NCBI GenBank assembly: GCA_002436405.1
Contig: DJLZ01000001.1
Location: forward strand, 496,713 to 560,712
Direction of reading: 5' to 3'
Length of the DNA stretch: 64,000 bases
Origin: Proteobacteria bacterium UBA6503
GTDB lineage: Bacteria > Pseudomonadota > Alphaproteobacteria > UBA1280 > UBA6503
The position numbers and the translations under genes are program-made. Under the pieces are notes generated by a model. The model was not told where the DNA came from, did not search any database, and worked only from the letters and a program-made list of their open reading frames with translations. Of this stretch, positions 42,984 to 51,946 are shown piece after piece (position 1 is the first letter of the stretch; every line of letters starts with the position of its first letter).

Positions 42984-43880
42984 GTGAGTACGCTTGTACA
43001 AAGCGTTGACGCCTTTACCCATCAAGGGTACAAGACGCCGCGCGAACTCAACCACTACAACGAAGACCGTTTGGTTGTTGGCCGTAACCTTTTTGCCGTT
43101 ATCGATGGTGCAACTGCCGTCGTCAACGTTGATATGGGTGGCCTGAATCCTTCGGCTTATATTTCCAATTACCTGGCTGACTATCTGATGGCTGTTTCGG
43201 CTGATGATCCGCGCACTGCGCTGGAGCTTCTGACCGATGCCAACGACGCCGTGCGTGAGCACTTTCGGACTGAATGGCCTGAAGTTTTTGCCCTCGGTAA
43301 GCTTGGCCCCAGCTGTGCCGCCGCCATTGTGCGCCTGCACCCCGAAACGAACACCATGACCGTGGCCAGCGTTGCTGACTGTTCGGTTGTGATGCGCCGT
43401 AAGGGTAAGGGCTGGAATGTCATTACCCCCACCCGCAAGGGCGATGGTGGCCAAGGCCGCCTGAGCAAGCGCCTGCACGATGTGCTGGCCAAGCAAATTG
43501 CCAAGGGTATGACCCCCGAACAAGCAAAGCAAAGCGAACCCGTGCAGGAGATTCTGAAGAAGAATCGCATGCGTGTGAACGTGGAGTTTGGCTCGTTCAA
43601 CGGCGAGAAGGACGCTGAGAAGTTCTTCTTCAGTCAGACGCTCAGCCTTGCTGAGTTGCAGCATCTTGCAATGTTCTCGGACGGGTTGGAAGACCCCGAC
43701 GGTGAAACCCACGCCGACCAATGTGTGGGCGCTGCGCAAGAAATGTACGCCCGTGGCGTGCGCAACTACCATGCGTTTTTGAAGAACGACATCTTCGGCC
43801 TCGACGAAGACTTTACGCGGTACCCCCGTGCAAAGCATATGGATGATTCCACTGGGATTGTTCTGACCTTCAGGCCGTAA
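42984..43880 (+). CDS. PP2C-family serine/threonine phosphatase-like protein (foreign-looking)
   Basis: 298 residues from GTG 42984 (ATGGAG upstream). PP2C motifs are visible in order: NHYNEDR (metal Asp), LFAVIDGATA (DGxxG variant), GPSCAAAIV, VADCSVV (GDSR-like), LAMFSDGLED (SDG) and MDDSTGIVL (DN-x-T variant). These are the metal-binding Asp residues of the family. It would dephosphorylate Ser/Thr proteins in the cytoplasm, but no kinase is visible nearby. Codons are C-ending and GC-rich, unlike neighbours. It stands alone with its own leader and terminator. Confidence 0.85.
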   Translation: MSTLVQSVDAFTHQGYKTPRELNHYNEDRLVVGRNLFAVIDGATAVVNVDMGGLNPSAYISNYLADYLMAVSADDPRTALELLTDANDAVREHFRTEWPEVFALGKLGPSCAAAIVRLHPETNTMTVASVADCSVVMRRKGKGWNVITPTRKGDGGQGRLSKRLHDVLAKQIAKGMTPEQAKQSEPVQEILKKNRMRVNVEFGSFNGEKDAEKFFFSQTLSLAELQHLAMFSDGLEDPDGETHADQCVGAAQEMYARGVRNYHAFLKNDIFGLDEDFTRYPRAKHMDDSTGIVLTFRP

Positions 43881-43909
43881 GCCCATCACGAAAACACATA
43901 ACGAATTGA

Positions 43910-43938
43910 AAGAGGCACCACACGGTGCCTCTTTTTTT
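43910..43938 (+). terminator. Terminator of the PP2C-like gene
   Basis: Stem AGAGGCACC / GGTGCCTCT followed by T7. Confidence 0.93.
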
Positions 43939-43979
43939 GTGCTAGTATTCTGGCACTTCATAACAAAGGTTTATAACTG

Positions 43980-44294
43980 ATGACGCAAAAGCTAGACACC
44001 CTTCATCACACGGCCATTCAAGTGGCTGATATTGCACAAGCCGTTAAATGGTACACCGACCGCTTTAACTGCGAGGTTGAGTATCAGGACGACACTTGGG
44101 CCATGCTTAAGTTTGCTAATGTTTCGCTAGCATTTGTGAAGCCAGAACAGCACCCGTACCACTTTGCGATTGTGACCGAAACCCCTGAAAACTTTGGCAC
44201 CCCTGAAAAACACCGCGACGGCACAAGCTCGGTTTACATCAAAGACCCGTTTGGCAATAACGTTGAAATGTTAAAACTCGCTAACGATGAATAA
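43980..44294 (+). CDS. Glyoxalase/VOC-family protein
   Basis: 104 residues with the vicinal-oxygen-chelate beta-alpha-beta-beta-beta fold. The start HHTAIQVADIAQAVKWYTDRF carries the first metal His, and the end DPFGNNVEMLKL the last Glu. It may act on small thiol adducts or as a resistance or lyase protein; specificity unknown. It overlaps the transporter at 44287 by 8 bases, so the two form one unit. Confidence 0.85.
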   Translation: MTQKLDTLHHTAIQVADIAQAVKWYTDRFNCEVEYQDDTWAMLKFANVSLAFVKPEQHPYHFAIVTETPENFGTPEKHRDGTSSVYIKDPFGNNVEMLKLANDE

Positions 44295-45165
44295 TTTCGC
44301 TTTTTCACCTGAAACTGTTGGCCACTTGCTCCTTGCGGCGTTGTTTTGCCTTACGGTGGCAACAGGGCTGGTGTTTAAAGTTGCAAGCCACAAAATTGAC
44401 CACCGCACAGCGCCTGCGTTTATGTGCTTGTGGGTTTTGGCAGGGTTGGGGCTAACATTCCCTTTATACGGTGACCTTTGGTACGCCGGCTGGCAGGGAT
44501 TGATTGAACAACCTTGGCTAGCTTTGTTAATGCTGGCAAAAGGCGGCCTGCTTTGGTTGCTGTTTAGCCAAAAACAACACCTGAATAAAATGAGCCTTTC
44601 GGCCCGTAACTACACATCACCCGTTGCGATTGGTTTAATGGTTTTTACCAATGCTGCCTTTGGCGAACAACTTGCCACAGCCGAGCTTGTGGCCGCCATG
44701 GGTTTGTGCGCTCTTGGGCTTTCATTTGCTTTTAAAGGCCACCTACAAGACCTACCAGCACAGGGCAAAACCTTATTTGGCGCCGCCGTACTTTTAACGG
44801 TGGCTTGCGGCACGCTTGATCATATTTTGCTAACCCACCTAAATTGGTATGTGTTGCTTGTGGTGACGAACATTATTTTGCTGGCCGTTGTGTTGCTGCA
44901 GCGTGGTGGTTTTGGTCGCCTACGTGAAAGTTTAACCGCCCCTTTGGCCATTGCTGCAGGCGCCTTGTTTGCCACAACTGAACTCGTGAAGTTTTACCAA
45001 ACGGTGAGCTATTCACCCGTGACTGTCGTGGTAACAGTACAGTCTGCCACTATACCAGTCTTACTTATATTAAGTGCCCTTATTTGGAAAGAACGCACTT
45101 GGCGTGAGCAAGGTTTATGGGGGTTGCTGGCACTGGCGCTTATTTTGCCTGTTATTTTAACGTAA
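44287..45165 (+). CDS. EamA/DMT-superfamily transporter
   Basis: 292 residues with ten hydrophobic segments and two related halves (VAIGLMVFTNAAFGEQLATAEL at the centre; SYSPVTVVVTVQSATIPVLLILSALIWKERT near the end). An efflux-type transporter of unknown substrate. Translationally coupled to the VOC gene. Confidence 0.82.
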   Translation: MNNFAFSPETVGHLLLAALFCLTVATGLVFKVASHKIDHRTAPAFMCLWVLAGLGLTFPLYGDLWYAGWQGLIEQPWLALLMLAKGGLLWLLFSQKQHLNKMSLSARNYTSPVAIGLMVFTNAAFGEQLATAELVAAMGLCALGLSFAFKGHLQDLPAQGKTLFGAAVLLTVACGTLDHILLTHLNWYVLLVVTNIILLAVVLLQRGGFGRLRESLTAPLAIAAGALFATTELVKFYQTVSYSPVTVVVTVQSATIPVLLILSALIWKERTWREQGLWGLLALALILPVILT

Positions 45166-45263
45166 CCATTTTGTATTCCTTACCGAATTGAGTGTCGAAT
45201 TGAGTATTTAGCCATAGCTATTTAAGGTACTGTGGTGATGTTAATTATAAAAAGAGCACACGC

Positions 45264-46538
45264 ATGAAAATTGCCGTTATCGGAAGTGGAATTTCAGGCC
45301 TTGGGGCGGCGTATTTGTTGTCGCAAAAATACCAAGTAACCGTTTTTGAAAAAGAGGCTGAGCTTGGCGGCCACAGCCGCACCGTTGAGGCAAAAACGCC
45401 TGATGGCACCGTGCCCGTTGATACAGGCTTTATTGTTTTTAACCACCGTAATTACCCCCACCTTTCCGCATTTTTTAAACACCTTAATGTGCCGACGGTC
45501 CCAAGCAATATGTCGTTTGGTGTGAGTGTTCAAAATGGCTGGCTTGAGTATGGCACCCTGCGCCCGCTAAATATGTTTGCGCAAAAACGTAACCTCATTC
45601 GCCCTAAATTTTGGAAGATGCTGCGTGATATCACACGCTTTAATAAGCAAGCCCATAACTACCTTGAGGCCAGCACCAGCCTTAGCCTAGATGACTGCCT
45701 AAATACCCTTAAAATGGGGGAGTGGTTCCGCCGTTATTACCTGCTTGCTATGGGGGGCGCTATTTGGAGTACGCCGCTACAGCAGATGCACCGCTTTCCG
45801 GCGCAAACGTTTTTGCGTTTCTTTAATAACCACGGGTTGCTCACTATTAATGACCATCCGCAGTGGCACACCGTTAAAGGTGGTAGCCGCGAATACGTGA
45901 AACGCCTAGAGCGTAAACTTAACGAGACTCTTGGCGCTAAGATTGAAAAAAGCACAGGCATTAAAAACGTGAAACGTGCTGCAAAAGGCGTGATTGTTGA
46001 AACTTTAACAGGTGAAAAACATACCTTTGATCACGTGGTTTTTGCCTGCCATAGCGACCAAGCGTTGGCGATGATTGATGCGCCTACACCTGCTGAAAAA
46101 GACGTGCTTGGCGCTGTAAAATATCAGCCAAACAAAGTGGTGCTTCATAGTGATATTCGCCTGATGCCGCGCCGCCGCAAAACATGGTCAAGCTGGGTCT
46201 ACCTGACCCAGCAGAAGGACGATAAAAACGAGGCCGTAAGCCTAAGCTATTGGATGAATAACCTACAGCCATTAGCAACAAAAACACCTATTATTGCTAC
46301 GCTGAATCCAGCCCAAGCGCCTGACCCTGCGCTGACCTATGACGAACATACATTCCATCATCCGCTATTTGACCAAGCGGCTATTGATGCCCAAGCGAAA
46401 TTACCTGAAATTCAAGGCGCTGACCGCCTATGGTTTTGTGGGGCATGGCAGCGTTATGGCTTCCATGAAGATGGCTTATGGAGCGCGGTTGAAATGGCTA
46501 AAAAGCTAGACTGCAGCCCCCAGTGGAAAACTGACTAA
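45264..46538 (+). CDS. FAD-dependent amine-oxidase-like oxidoreductase
   Basis: 424 residues. An N-terminal FAD motif GSGISGLGAAYLLS and EKEAELGGHSRT (the Gly-Gly motif of amine oxidases) are present, with further FAD contacts at LWFCGAWQRYGFHEDGL. The same gene is usually next to DUF1365 and a cyclopropane-fatty-acid synthase in proteobacteria. It likely acts on unsaturated lipids, but the substrate is not known. Its TAA is joined directly to the ATG of the next gene. Confidence 0.85.
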   Translation: MKIAVIGSGISGLGAAYLLSQKYQVTVFEKEAELGGHSRTVEAKTPDGTVPVDTGFIVFNHRNYPHLSAFFKHLNVPTVPSNMSFGVSVQNGWLEYGTLRPLNMFAQKRNLIRPKFWKMLRDITRFNKQAHNYLEASTSLSLDDCLNTLKMGEWFRRYYLLAMGGAIWSTPLQQMHRFPAQTFLRFFNNHGLLTINDHPQWHTVKGGSREYVKRLERKLNETLGAKIEKSTGIKNVKRAAKGVIVETLTGEKHTFDHVVFACHSDQALAMIDAPTPAEKDVLGAVKYQPNKVVLHSDIRLMPRRRKTWSSWVYLTQQKDDKNEAVSLSYWMNNLQPLATKTPIIATLNPAQAPDPALTYDEHTFHHPLFDQAAIDAQAKLPEIQGADRLWFCGAWQRYGFHEDGLWSAVEMAKKLDCSPQWKTD

Positions 46539-47321
46539 ATGCAACAAACTATGCAGCTGGCCCCACGCCTTTTAAATGCTGAAGTGATGCACCGTAGGTT
46601 TACGCCGAAGGTGAACCATTTTCGTTATAAGGTGTTTTATGTGGGGCTACCGCTTAAGCTTTTGGGCACACCTATTGAAGGCCTTAAACAAAACAAGTTT
46701 GGCTTTTTAAGCTTTTATAACAAAGACCATGGCCACCGTGATGGTGCTGAGTTAACCCAGTGGACGACTGAGGTTTTGGCAACAGCGCAGCTTGATAAAG
46801 TAATTCAAAACATCACCCTTGTGGCGATGCCCCGTGTATTGGGCATGGTATTTAACCCCGTAAGCTTTTGGATGTGCTACGACGCTGAGCAAAAGCTGCG
46901 TGCCGTCATCTGCGAGGTAAATAACACTTTTGGCGAAACCCACACTTATTTATGTACCGCTGAAGATAACCGTCCTTTAACTAAAAATGATTGGATTGTC
47001 GCCGATAAGGTTTTTCATGTGTCACCATTTATGGAGCGTGAAGGGACGTATAAATTCAGGTTTGCTGAAACAGATAAAATGCTCTCAATTGAGATTGATC
47101 ACTACGCCCCTGACGGAACTAAACTTCTGGCAACATCACTCATCGGCCGCTACGACGCCCTGACGGCAAAGAAAGCCCAAAAAGCATTTTTCAAATGCCC
47201 ATTACTAGCTGCAAAGGTCGTAGGGCTTATCCACTACCAAGCCTTTAAGCTTGTGCTTAAGGGGATTAAATATGTGCCTAAGCCAAAACAAATGGCAGCA
47301 CGTTTAACATCGTCTAAATAA
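46539..47321 (+). CDS. DUF1365 domain protein
   Basis: 260 residues. The N-terminal LLNAEVMHRRFTPKVNHFRYKVFYVGLPLKLLG matches the start of DUF1365 proteins, and NPVSFWMCYDAEQKLRAVICEVNNTFGETHTYL is a hallmark segment. The family is of unknown biochemical role but is linked to membrane-lipid modification together with the FAD oxidoreductase. No CFA synthase follows here. Confidence 0.85.
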   Translation: MQQTMQLAPRLLNAEVMHRRFTPKVNHFRYKVFYVGLPLKLLGTPIEGLKQNKFGFLSFYNKDHGHRDGAELTQWTTEVLATAQLDKVIQNITLVAMPRVLGMVFNPVSFWMCYDAEQKLRAVICEVNNTFGETHTYLCTAEDNRPLTKNDWIVADKVFHVSPFMEREGTYKFRFAETDKMLSIEIDHYAPDGTKLLATSLIGRYDALTAKKAQKAFFKCPLLAAKVVGLIHYQAFKLVLKGIKYVPKPKQMAARLTSSK

Positions 47322-47963
47322 TTAATTCATCAGCTCATACATAACCTCGTTACGGCGCAAAAATGGCGGCGTAAACGGCGGGTTGTAACGGGCAATAATA
47401 GGAGTTGGCTTAAACTTGATGCCTTTAGTTTCTAGGGCTTCTGCAAGTTGTGCGGCTTTTTTATCAAAATGCTTTTTGCTCCAACTGCCTGAAAAACGAA
47501 TAGCAGCCGTTTCGTGTGGTTCAGTCTGGCGTAGTTCTACCATGGGGTTTGCTGGCTGAGGGGCAGTTTCGAGAGTGTATTCGCTTGGCAAAATAAAGGC
47601 CACAACCCAGGCACCATTTGTGGGCTTGCTTTGTAGCACGGGGCTTGTCATCTCGATTTTTAAATTCTCTTGAGTTTGCACAACGGGCGCAGTCATTGCA
47701 ATTTCAGACGTGCCAGTGTTCTCGCCGCTAATGTAATCAAATAATAGGCGGAAGGCCTCATTGCCTGAGGTTTTAAAGTCCTTATCCATGCGTACTTCGG
47801 CCATCACAAGGGGTGGGTAGGTGCGCAGTTCCATTTTGTTATCCCACTTTTGGGCAACGGCATAGGGTACCTTTTGGGCACTATTTGCCCACAAAACATA
47901 GCCACAGTAACCCGCAAAAATCACAAGGGTGATGGCGGCAAGTGAGATAAGAATTTTCTGCAT
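47322..47963 (-). CDS. SOUL-family haem-binding-like protein
   Basis: 213 residues. One N-terminal transmembrane helix (residues 4-23) is followed by the SOUL/HEBP domain: EIAMTAPVVQ, FRLLFDYISGENTG and ARYNPPFTPPFLRRNEV. It is probably periplasmic and membrane-anchored. Its stop codon abuts the stop of the convergent DUF1365 gene with no gap. Confidence 0.85.
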   Translation of the reverse strand: MQKILISLAAITLVIFAGYCGYVLWANSAQKVPYAVAQKWDNKMELRTYPPLVMAEVRMDKDFKTSGNEAFRLLFDYISGENTGTSEIAMTAPVVQTQENLKIEMTSPVLQSKPTNGAWVVAFILPSEYTLETAPQPANPMVELRQTEPHETAAIRFSGSWSKKHFDKKAAQLAEALETKGIKFKPTPIIARYNPPFTPPFLRRNEVMYELMN

Positions 47964-48068
47964 AAAGAACCTCAGCGATTGTTGATATCACTACTACATA
48001 CGTATGGGGCGGGGCAAAAGTTCCATTGGGCCAGCTTCAGACATAGACCCAAGCACAAACCCAGACAT

Positions 48069-48100
48069 AAAAAACCCCTGCCAAAATGGCAGGGGTTTTT
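48069..48100 (-). terminator. Terminator after the 48113 gene
   Basis: Stem AAAAACCCCTGCC / GGCAGGGGTTTTT. It is symmetrical. Confidence 0.9.
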
Positions 48101-48112
48101 GTAATGTCGTGA

Positions 48113-48595
48113 TTAATACTCCCAATAGAAGCGGTCTTCTTCGGCGCGTTCGTTGTCGCGCACGACCTCGGGGTTGAACAGGGTCTCGTAGTAGTAGTCG
48201 GCGCAGTCGGCGTAAGCCGGGCGGCGCAGGTCCAGGTCGTCGGTGTCGTTGTCGTTACCGGCGTCCATGTGGGCGGCGGCTTCGGCACGCATTTCGGCGT
48301 CACGGAAGCGGTTCATGCGGTCGATGCGCTGCTGCGTATCGATGCGGTCCCAGGTGCCACGGTATTCGCGGCAGCGCGACTGGTGCGGACCATTGTTGGC
48401 CATGTTCTTGGCACGGCGGTAGGCGCGGCCGAACTTGGGGCCAATGACGAAAGCGTCGAGGCGGTCGAACATATGGTCGGTCACTTCATCGCGGGTGGTC
48501 ATCTGCTCTTCGGCGTAGTTCCAGTAATCCAGCATGGAGTCGATCTGCTGATCGGTGTTGAAGTTGAGGGCGGCCTGATTGTTATAGATACCCAC
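48113..48595 (-). CDS. Orphan acidic/aromatic protein, high GC
   Basis: 160 residues from GTG 48595 with AGGAG upstream. Helical middle, rich in Arg, Met and Asp (RIDRMNRFRDAEMRAEAAAH). An acidic DAGNDNDTDDLDL stretch and a Tyr-rich end (ADYYYET...RFYWEY) follow. No known motif and no export signal. Codons are strongly GC-biased. Own promoter, a pyrimidine leader (TTATATCTTCATACC) and a terminator. Unknown function. Confidence 0.65.
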   Translation of the reverse strand: MGIYNNQAALNFNTDQQIDSMLDYWNYAEEQMTTRDEVTDHMFDRLDAFVIGPKFGRAYRRAKNMANNGPHQSRCREYRGTWDRIDTQQRIDRMNRFRDAEMRAEAAAHMDAGNDNDTDDLDLRRPAYADCADYYYETLFNPEVVRDNERAEEDRFYWEY

Positions 48596-48649
48596 AAAGG
48601 CTCCTATTATTGGTGGTGGAAAGGTATGAAGATATAAAACGATTTAGTT

Positions 48650-48677
48650 GTTTTAAGCATTTTTTCTGAAAGGTCAA
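48650..48677 (-). promoter_or_regulatory. Promoter of the 48113 gene
   Basis: TTGACC (48672-48677), 16-base spacer, TAAAAC (48650-48655) on the minus strand. Confidence 0.5.
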
Positions 48678-48720
48678 GCCTTTGACGGTAATTTTAATGG
48701 AAACCTCTTTTAAAAAATAC

Positions 48721-48750
48721 ACATGCCGACACATAAAATGTGCCGGCATG
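48721..48750 (-). terminator. Terminator after the glutathione S-transferase-like gene
   Basis: Stem CATGCCG-CACAT / ATGTG-CGGCATG. On the minus strand it is followed by TGTATTTTTT. Confidence 0.85.
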
Positions 48751-48801
48751 GTGTTGGGGGGATGCGAGTTTTATTATAGGTTTGCTACCCGGTTGGGGGG
48801 A

Positions 48802-49422
48802 TTAGGCAGCAGACTTAAACTCTATCCCTTCACGAGCATATGCAGATTTGAACTCAGGGAGTTCGGCTACTTTTGCCACGTGTTTTTCAATGTTCTTGCC
48901 ATGGCTAATCTTAATGCCAGAGAAGTTCTTCTCCCAGCTGATGTAAATGGCAAGCAGGTAGTCGATAAGTGTTGGGGTATCGCCCACAACGTAGTCACGG
49001 CCTTCTAGGTGGGTGTCTAAAATCGCCCAAAGGTCGGTTACTTTATCGGCCATTTTTTGCATGGTCGCTTGTTGGTTGGTTTCGTCAGCCATTGCCCCTT
49101 TAAGCGCAAAAATGCGGCCGTAGGCAGGGTGCAGGGTAGCGTAGTTAAACATCAACCAGCGGTTAAATTCGGCACGGCCCTCAGGGGTTGGGGGGATGAG
49201 GTCTTGGTCGTGCTTTTCAAGAAGGTATAAACCAATGGCAGCACCTTCTGTAATGATTTGCCCTTCTGGCGTTTTAAGTGCAGGCACCTGGCCAGTGGGC
49301 ACAATCTGTTTGTAGTTTTCTACATCGTCGCGGTGCTCAAGCTTATAGTCGACCCCTAGTTTTTCAAGGAGTACCACAATACCTGTTGAGCATGAGCCTG
49401 CGAGTGAATACATGGTGTACAT
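48802..49422 (-). CDS. Glutathione S-transferase-like protein
   Basis: 206 residues. An N-terminal thioredoxin-like domain (MYTMYSLAGSCSTGIVVLLEKLGVDY, with TGQVPALKTPEGQIITEGAAIGLYL) is followed by the helical GST C-domain. The catalytic Ser/Cys position is SCS near residues 11-13. It would conjugate or reduce with glutathione; substrate unknown. Host-like codons. Confidence 0.87.
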   Translation of the reverse strand: MYTMYSLAGSCSTGIVVLLEKLGVDYKLEHRDDVENYKQIVPTGQVPALKTPEGQIITEGAAIGLYLLEKHDQDLIPPTPEGRAEFNRWLMFNYATLHPAYGRIFALKGAMADETNQQATMQKMADKVTDLWAILDTHLEGRDYVVGDTPTLIDYLLAIYISWEKNFSGIKISHGKNIEKHVAKVAELPEFKSAYAREGIEFKSAA

Positions 49423-49484
49423 TGGATGTTTCCTTCCTTCTTGTTATTAATTCGTTTAAGTGCTCTGCAGCGTTACATGCAGCG

Positions 49485-50021
49485 CTACATTTTTTTCTTC
49501 ATAAAGATGGTGATTTCACCCACCGTAATGCCGAACTTTTTCATGTACGAGCGGTTCATCAAAACGCCGTCATTCATCAGCCACATCCAGTCATCAAACT
49601 TCAGACGGTAGGTGCTGCCACCTTCGGTCGTCACATCCATAGTGTATGCCCAGTTGGCGGCGTTGCCTGCAGTTTGGCTTTCGGCAATCCCGATAATGTC
49701 GCCTGCGCGGCCTTCATAGTCGCCATTGCCAAGGTCGGTGATGTGCCATGTGCGTTCTTCGGTACGGCCATCGTAATAATGGAATGTCTCTTCAAGGGTG
49801 CCTTCGTTGCCGGCCCACGTGCCTGTAAGGTCAATATCAAAGCGCTGAATCACTTCGCCAGAACGGTTTTGCACAATGCCCCAGGCTTCAATTTCGCCAT
49901 TAAAATAGTCGCGCAGGCTCATTTGAGGTTCTTCTGCTTTGTAAGGTTTAAGGCTCATACCGCCGCAGGCTGTTAAAACTGTCGCGCTGATAGCCAGTAG
50001 TGTTGTTGCGATAAATTTCAT
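49485..50021 (-). CDS. DUF3833-family lipoprotein
   Basis: 178 residues with a signal peptide and lipobox LTAC (Cys19). The DUF3833 body is visible in LRDYFNGEIEAWGIVQNRSGEVIQRFDIDLTGTW and FDDWMWLMNDGVLMNRSYMKKFGI. Function unknown. It is found with the MFS and chalcone-isomerase-like genes upstream on the same strand, a gene set often near the FAD/DUF1365 pair. Confidence 0.85.
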   Translation of the reverse strand: MKFIATTLLAISATVLTACGGMSLKPYKAEEPQMSLRDYFNGEIEAWGIVQNRSGEVIQRFDIDLTGTWAGNEGTLEETFHYYDGRTEERTWHITDLGNGDYEGRAGDIIGIAESQTAGNAANWAYTMDVTTEGGSTYRLKFDDWMWLMNDGVLMNRSYMKKFGITVGEITIFMKKKM

Positions 50022-50024
50022 AGT

Positions 50025-51305
50025 TTAGTCCTTCTTATTTATTGGGGCTTCAAGGGCAACAAGGCGGGCCCATAAAGCAATGGTTAATACTAAAAGTACG
50101 CAAGGTACAAGGGCGTAGGCATAGGGCAGAAGTTCCACACCGTTTTGGGTGTTAGGTTCAAATCCTAAAAACTCTAAACTTGGCAATACAAGGCCAGCGG
50201 CCACTGCGAGCGATGACTTATAGAAAAATGTCATCGCAGCGTAGTATCGGTTAGACGCACTTTGGTGTTTTCGGTCACGAATAAGATCAGCCGCAATGGC
50301 AGTCGGCAGGGCAAGGTTAGCCCCCACGGCCATGCCTGAAAGGGCGCAAATAATACTAAAGGCCACAATGGCTTGTTCGGGGATGAAAATCGTCCAGATA
50401 AAGGTGGCGGTGGCCAATACCATACTGCCGCCCCACGCATAAATTTTTGACTTACTTTTGCTTAACTTTTGCCAAATGGGCATGGCTGCAGCACCTGCTA
50501 AAAAGTAAATGGCCAAGAACATGCCAAGGTAAGGTTCAGCCTTTAAATAGTCCCGCACAAAAAAGACGAGCAACGTTGCCGGAATAGCCGAAGCCACGCT
50601 GTTTAAAAAGTATACCCCGAAAAAGTATTTTGAAATTTTTTGCTCAAACAGGGCGCCCAGTTTAAGTGAAACGGCCTTACTATTATCAAGCTTTGCCTGG
50701 CCTAGCCATTTGTAAAATAACCCTGTGCCAATAATGACTAGGGGGATAATGGCGAGGCTGTAATAGGTAAAGGCTTCTTTAGTATCGTAAAATTTTTCAA
50801 GCACAGGGGGGAGGGATGCTGCAAGCAGAACACCAATAAGGCTAAAGCCTTCTCGGGTGGCCATCACGGTTGTAAAACTGGCACTGGGCACCTGCCATAG
50901 ACTGCCGAGCGCCTGCATGTTAATGGTCACAACGCTAAAACCAAATGTGCATAGCACAAAGCTTGCACACAGCCATGCAAGCGGTGCTGCTGCCAAAGGA
51001 TTGAAGAGCATTAAAAAGCCAAGCGTAAAGCACGCCACACCAAGGGCAATAATATGCTTACGGTAAGGGTTTAGGGTGTCGCTGTAGTGGCCAATAAAGG
51101 GGTCTTGGAGGGCATCAAACAGCCGCATCACAAGAACGGCAATGCCAATGGCTGCAATTGAAACGCCATATTCAACGGCGTAAAAATCAGGCGCAAAAAT
51201 ATAAATAGGTAGGCTGGCAAAAGCCAGCGGCAACGCAAAAAAGCCGTACTGTGCTAAAGCAGAGATGGTCGGCTTTTTAAGGTTGGGGTTGTCTTGTTGG
51301 CTCAT
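50025..51305 (-). CDS. MFS transporter (GPH cation-symporter-like)
   Basis: 426 residues with twelve hydrophobic segments. A loop RLFDALQDPFIGHYSDTLNPYRKH is typical of the GPH sugar:cation symporter family. The solute is not known; the neighbours suggest a lipid-related one. It overlaps the chalcone-isomerase-like gene by 4 bases and is 3 bases from the DUF3833 gene. Confidence 0.85.
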   Translation of the reverse strand: MSQQDNPNLKKPTISALAQYGFFALPLAFASLPIYIFAPDFYAVEYGVSIAAIGIAVLVMRLFDALQDPFIGHYSDTLNPYRKHIIALGVACFTLGFLMLFNPLAAAPLAWLCASFVLCTFGFSVVTINMQALGSLWQVPSASFTTVMATREGFSLIGVLLAASLPPVLEKFYDTKEAFTYYSLAIIPLVIIGTGLFYKWLGQAKLDNSKAVSLKLGALFEQKISKYFFGVYFLNSVASAIPATLLVFFVRDYLKAEPYLGMFLAIYFLAGAAAMPIWQKLSKSKSKIYAWGGSMVLATATFIWTIFIPEQAIVAFSIICALSGMAVGANLALPTAIAADLIRDRKHQSASNRYYAAMTFFYKSSLAVAAGLVLPSLEFLGFEPNTQNGVELLPYAYALVPCVLLVLTIALWARLVALEAPINKKD

Positions 51306-51820
51306 GCGTCACTCTTCAAAAGTTCACGGCGCAGGTCCGGGCGCGAGGTATTGGGGCTGAGCCAAATATCAAAAAAGTATTGGGTAAACTCAGGGTCTTG
51401 GACTGAGCCAATGAACGTCCCGTTATTGTAAAAATAGGCGTAACCATCAGCGCCTTTAATGCCAACTAGGCGCTCGCCCTTTTCCACGTTCGGGAAAATT
51501 TCTGCCATTTGCTTGTGCCATTTTTCCAGAATGTCTTTGTTTGTCTGGCCCAGTTTTTTCATTTCTTTTTTAGCAACCTTGGCAATGTCTTTACCCTCAA
51601 GGTCGAGAAGGTACGTAATTTCTAAAGCAAACGGTGCATCGTTTTTGTAGGTGCCGTTAGGGGCGTAAAGAGCAATGTCGTAAACGTCCCAAAACAGGTA
51701 GGTGAGGCGGGCTTGGTTTACTTTTTGAGGTTCGGGGATATAACGCCCATAGCTTACGTCATCGCCAAAAGCGGCTGTTGGGGCAAATATGAGAGCAAGT
51801 AGTATAAAAACGTTCTTCAT
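51302..51820 (-). CDS. Chalcone isomerase-like secreted protein
   Basis: 172 residues with a signal peptide (to AFG) and the chalcone-isomerase-like fold segments LTYLFWDVYDIALYAPNG, PFALEITYLLDLEGKDIA and FNNGT-like FYNNGTFIG. Bacterial members usually lack chalcone activity and may bind fatty acids (family knowledge). First gene of the unit 51820-49485. Confidence 0.8.
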   Translation of the reverse strand: MKNVFILLALIFAPTAAFGDDVSYGRYIPEPQKVNQARLTYLFWDVYDIALYAPNGTYKNDAPFALEITYLLDLEGKDIAKVAKKEMKKLGQTNKDILEKWHKQMAEIFPNVEKGERLVGIKGADGYAYFYNNGTFIGSVQDPEFTQYFFDIWLSPNTSRPDLRRELLKSDA

Positions 51821-51946
51821 TTCAAATCTTTGTAAAACTTAAAACTTTGTAAAAGGGTAACAGTGGTCATGTGTATTGTTAATTCTAACGGTCAAAACCA
51901 TAAAAAGTTCTGAACAATTATACGTTGGTGCTTTTACAATAGTTAC

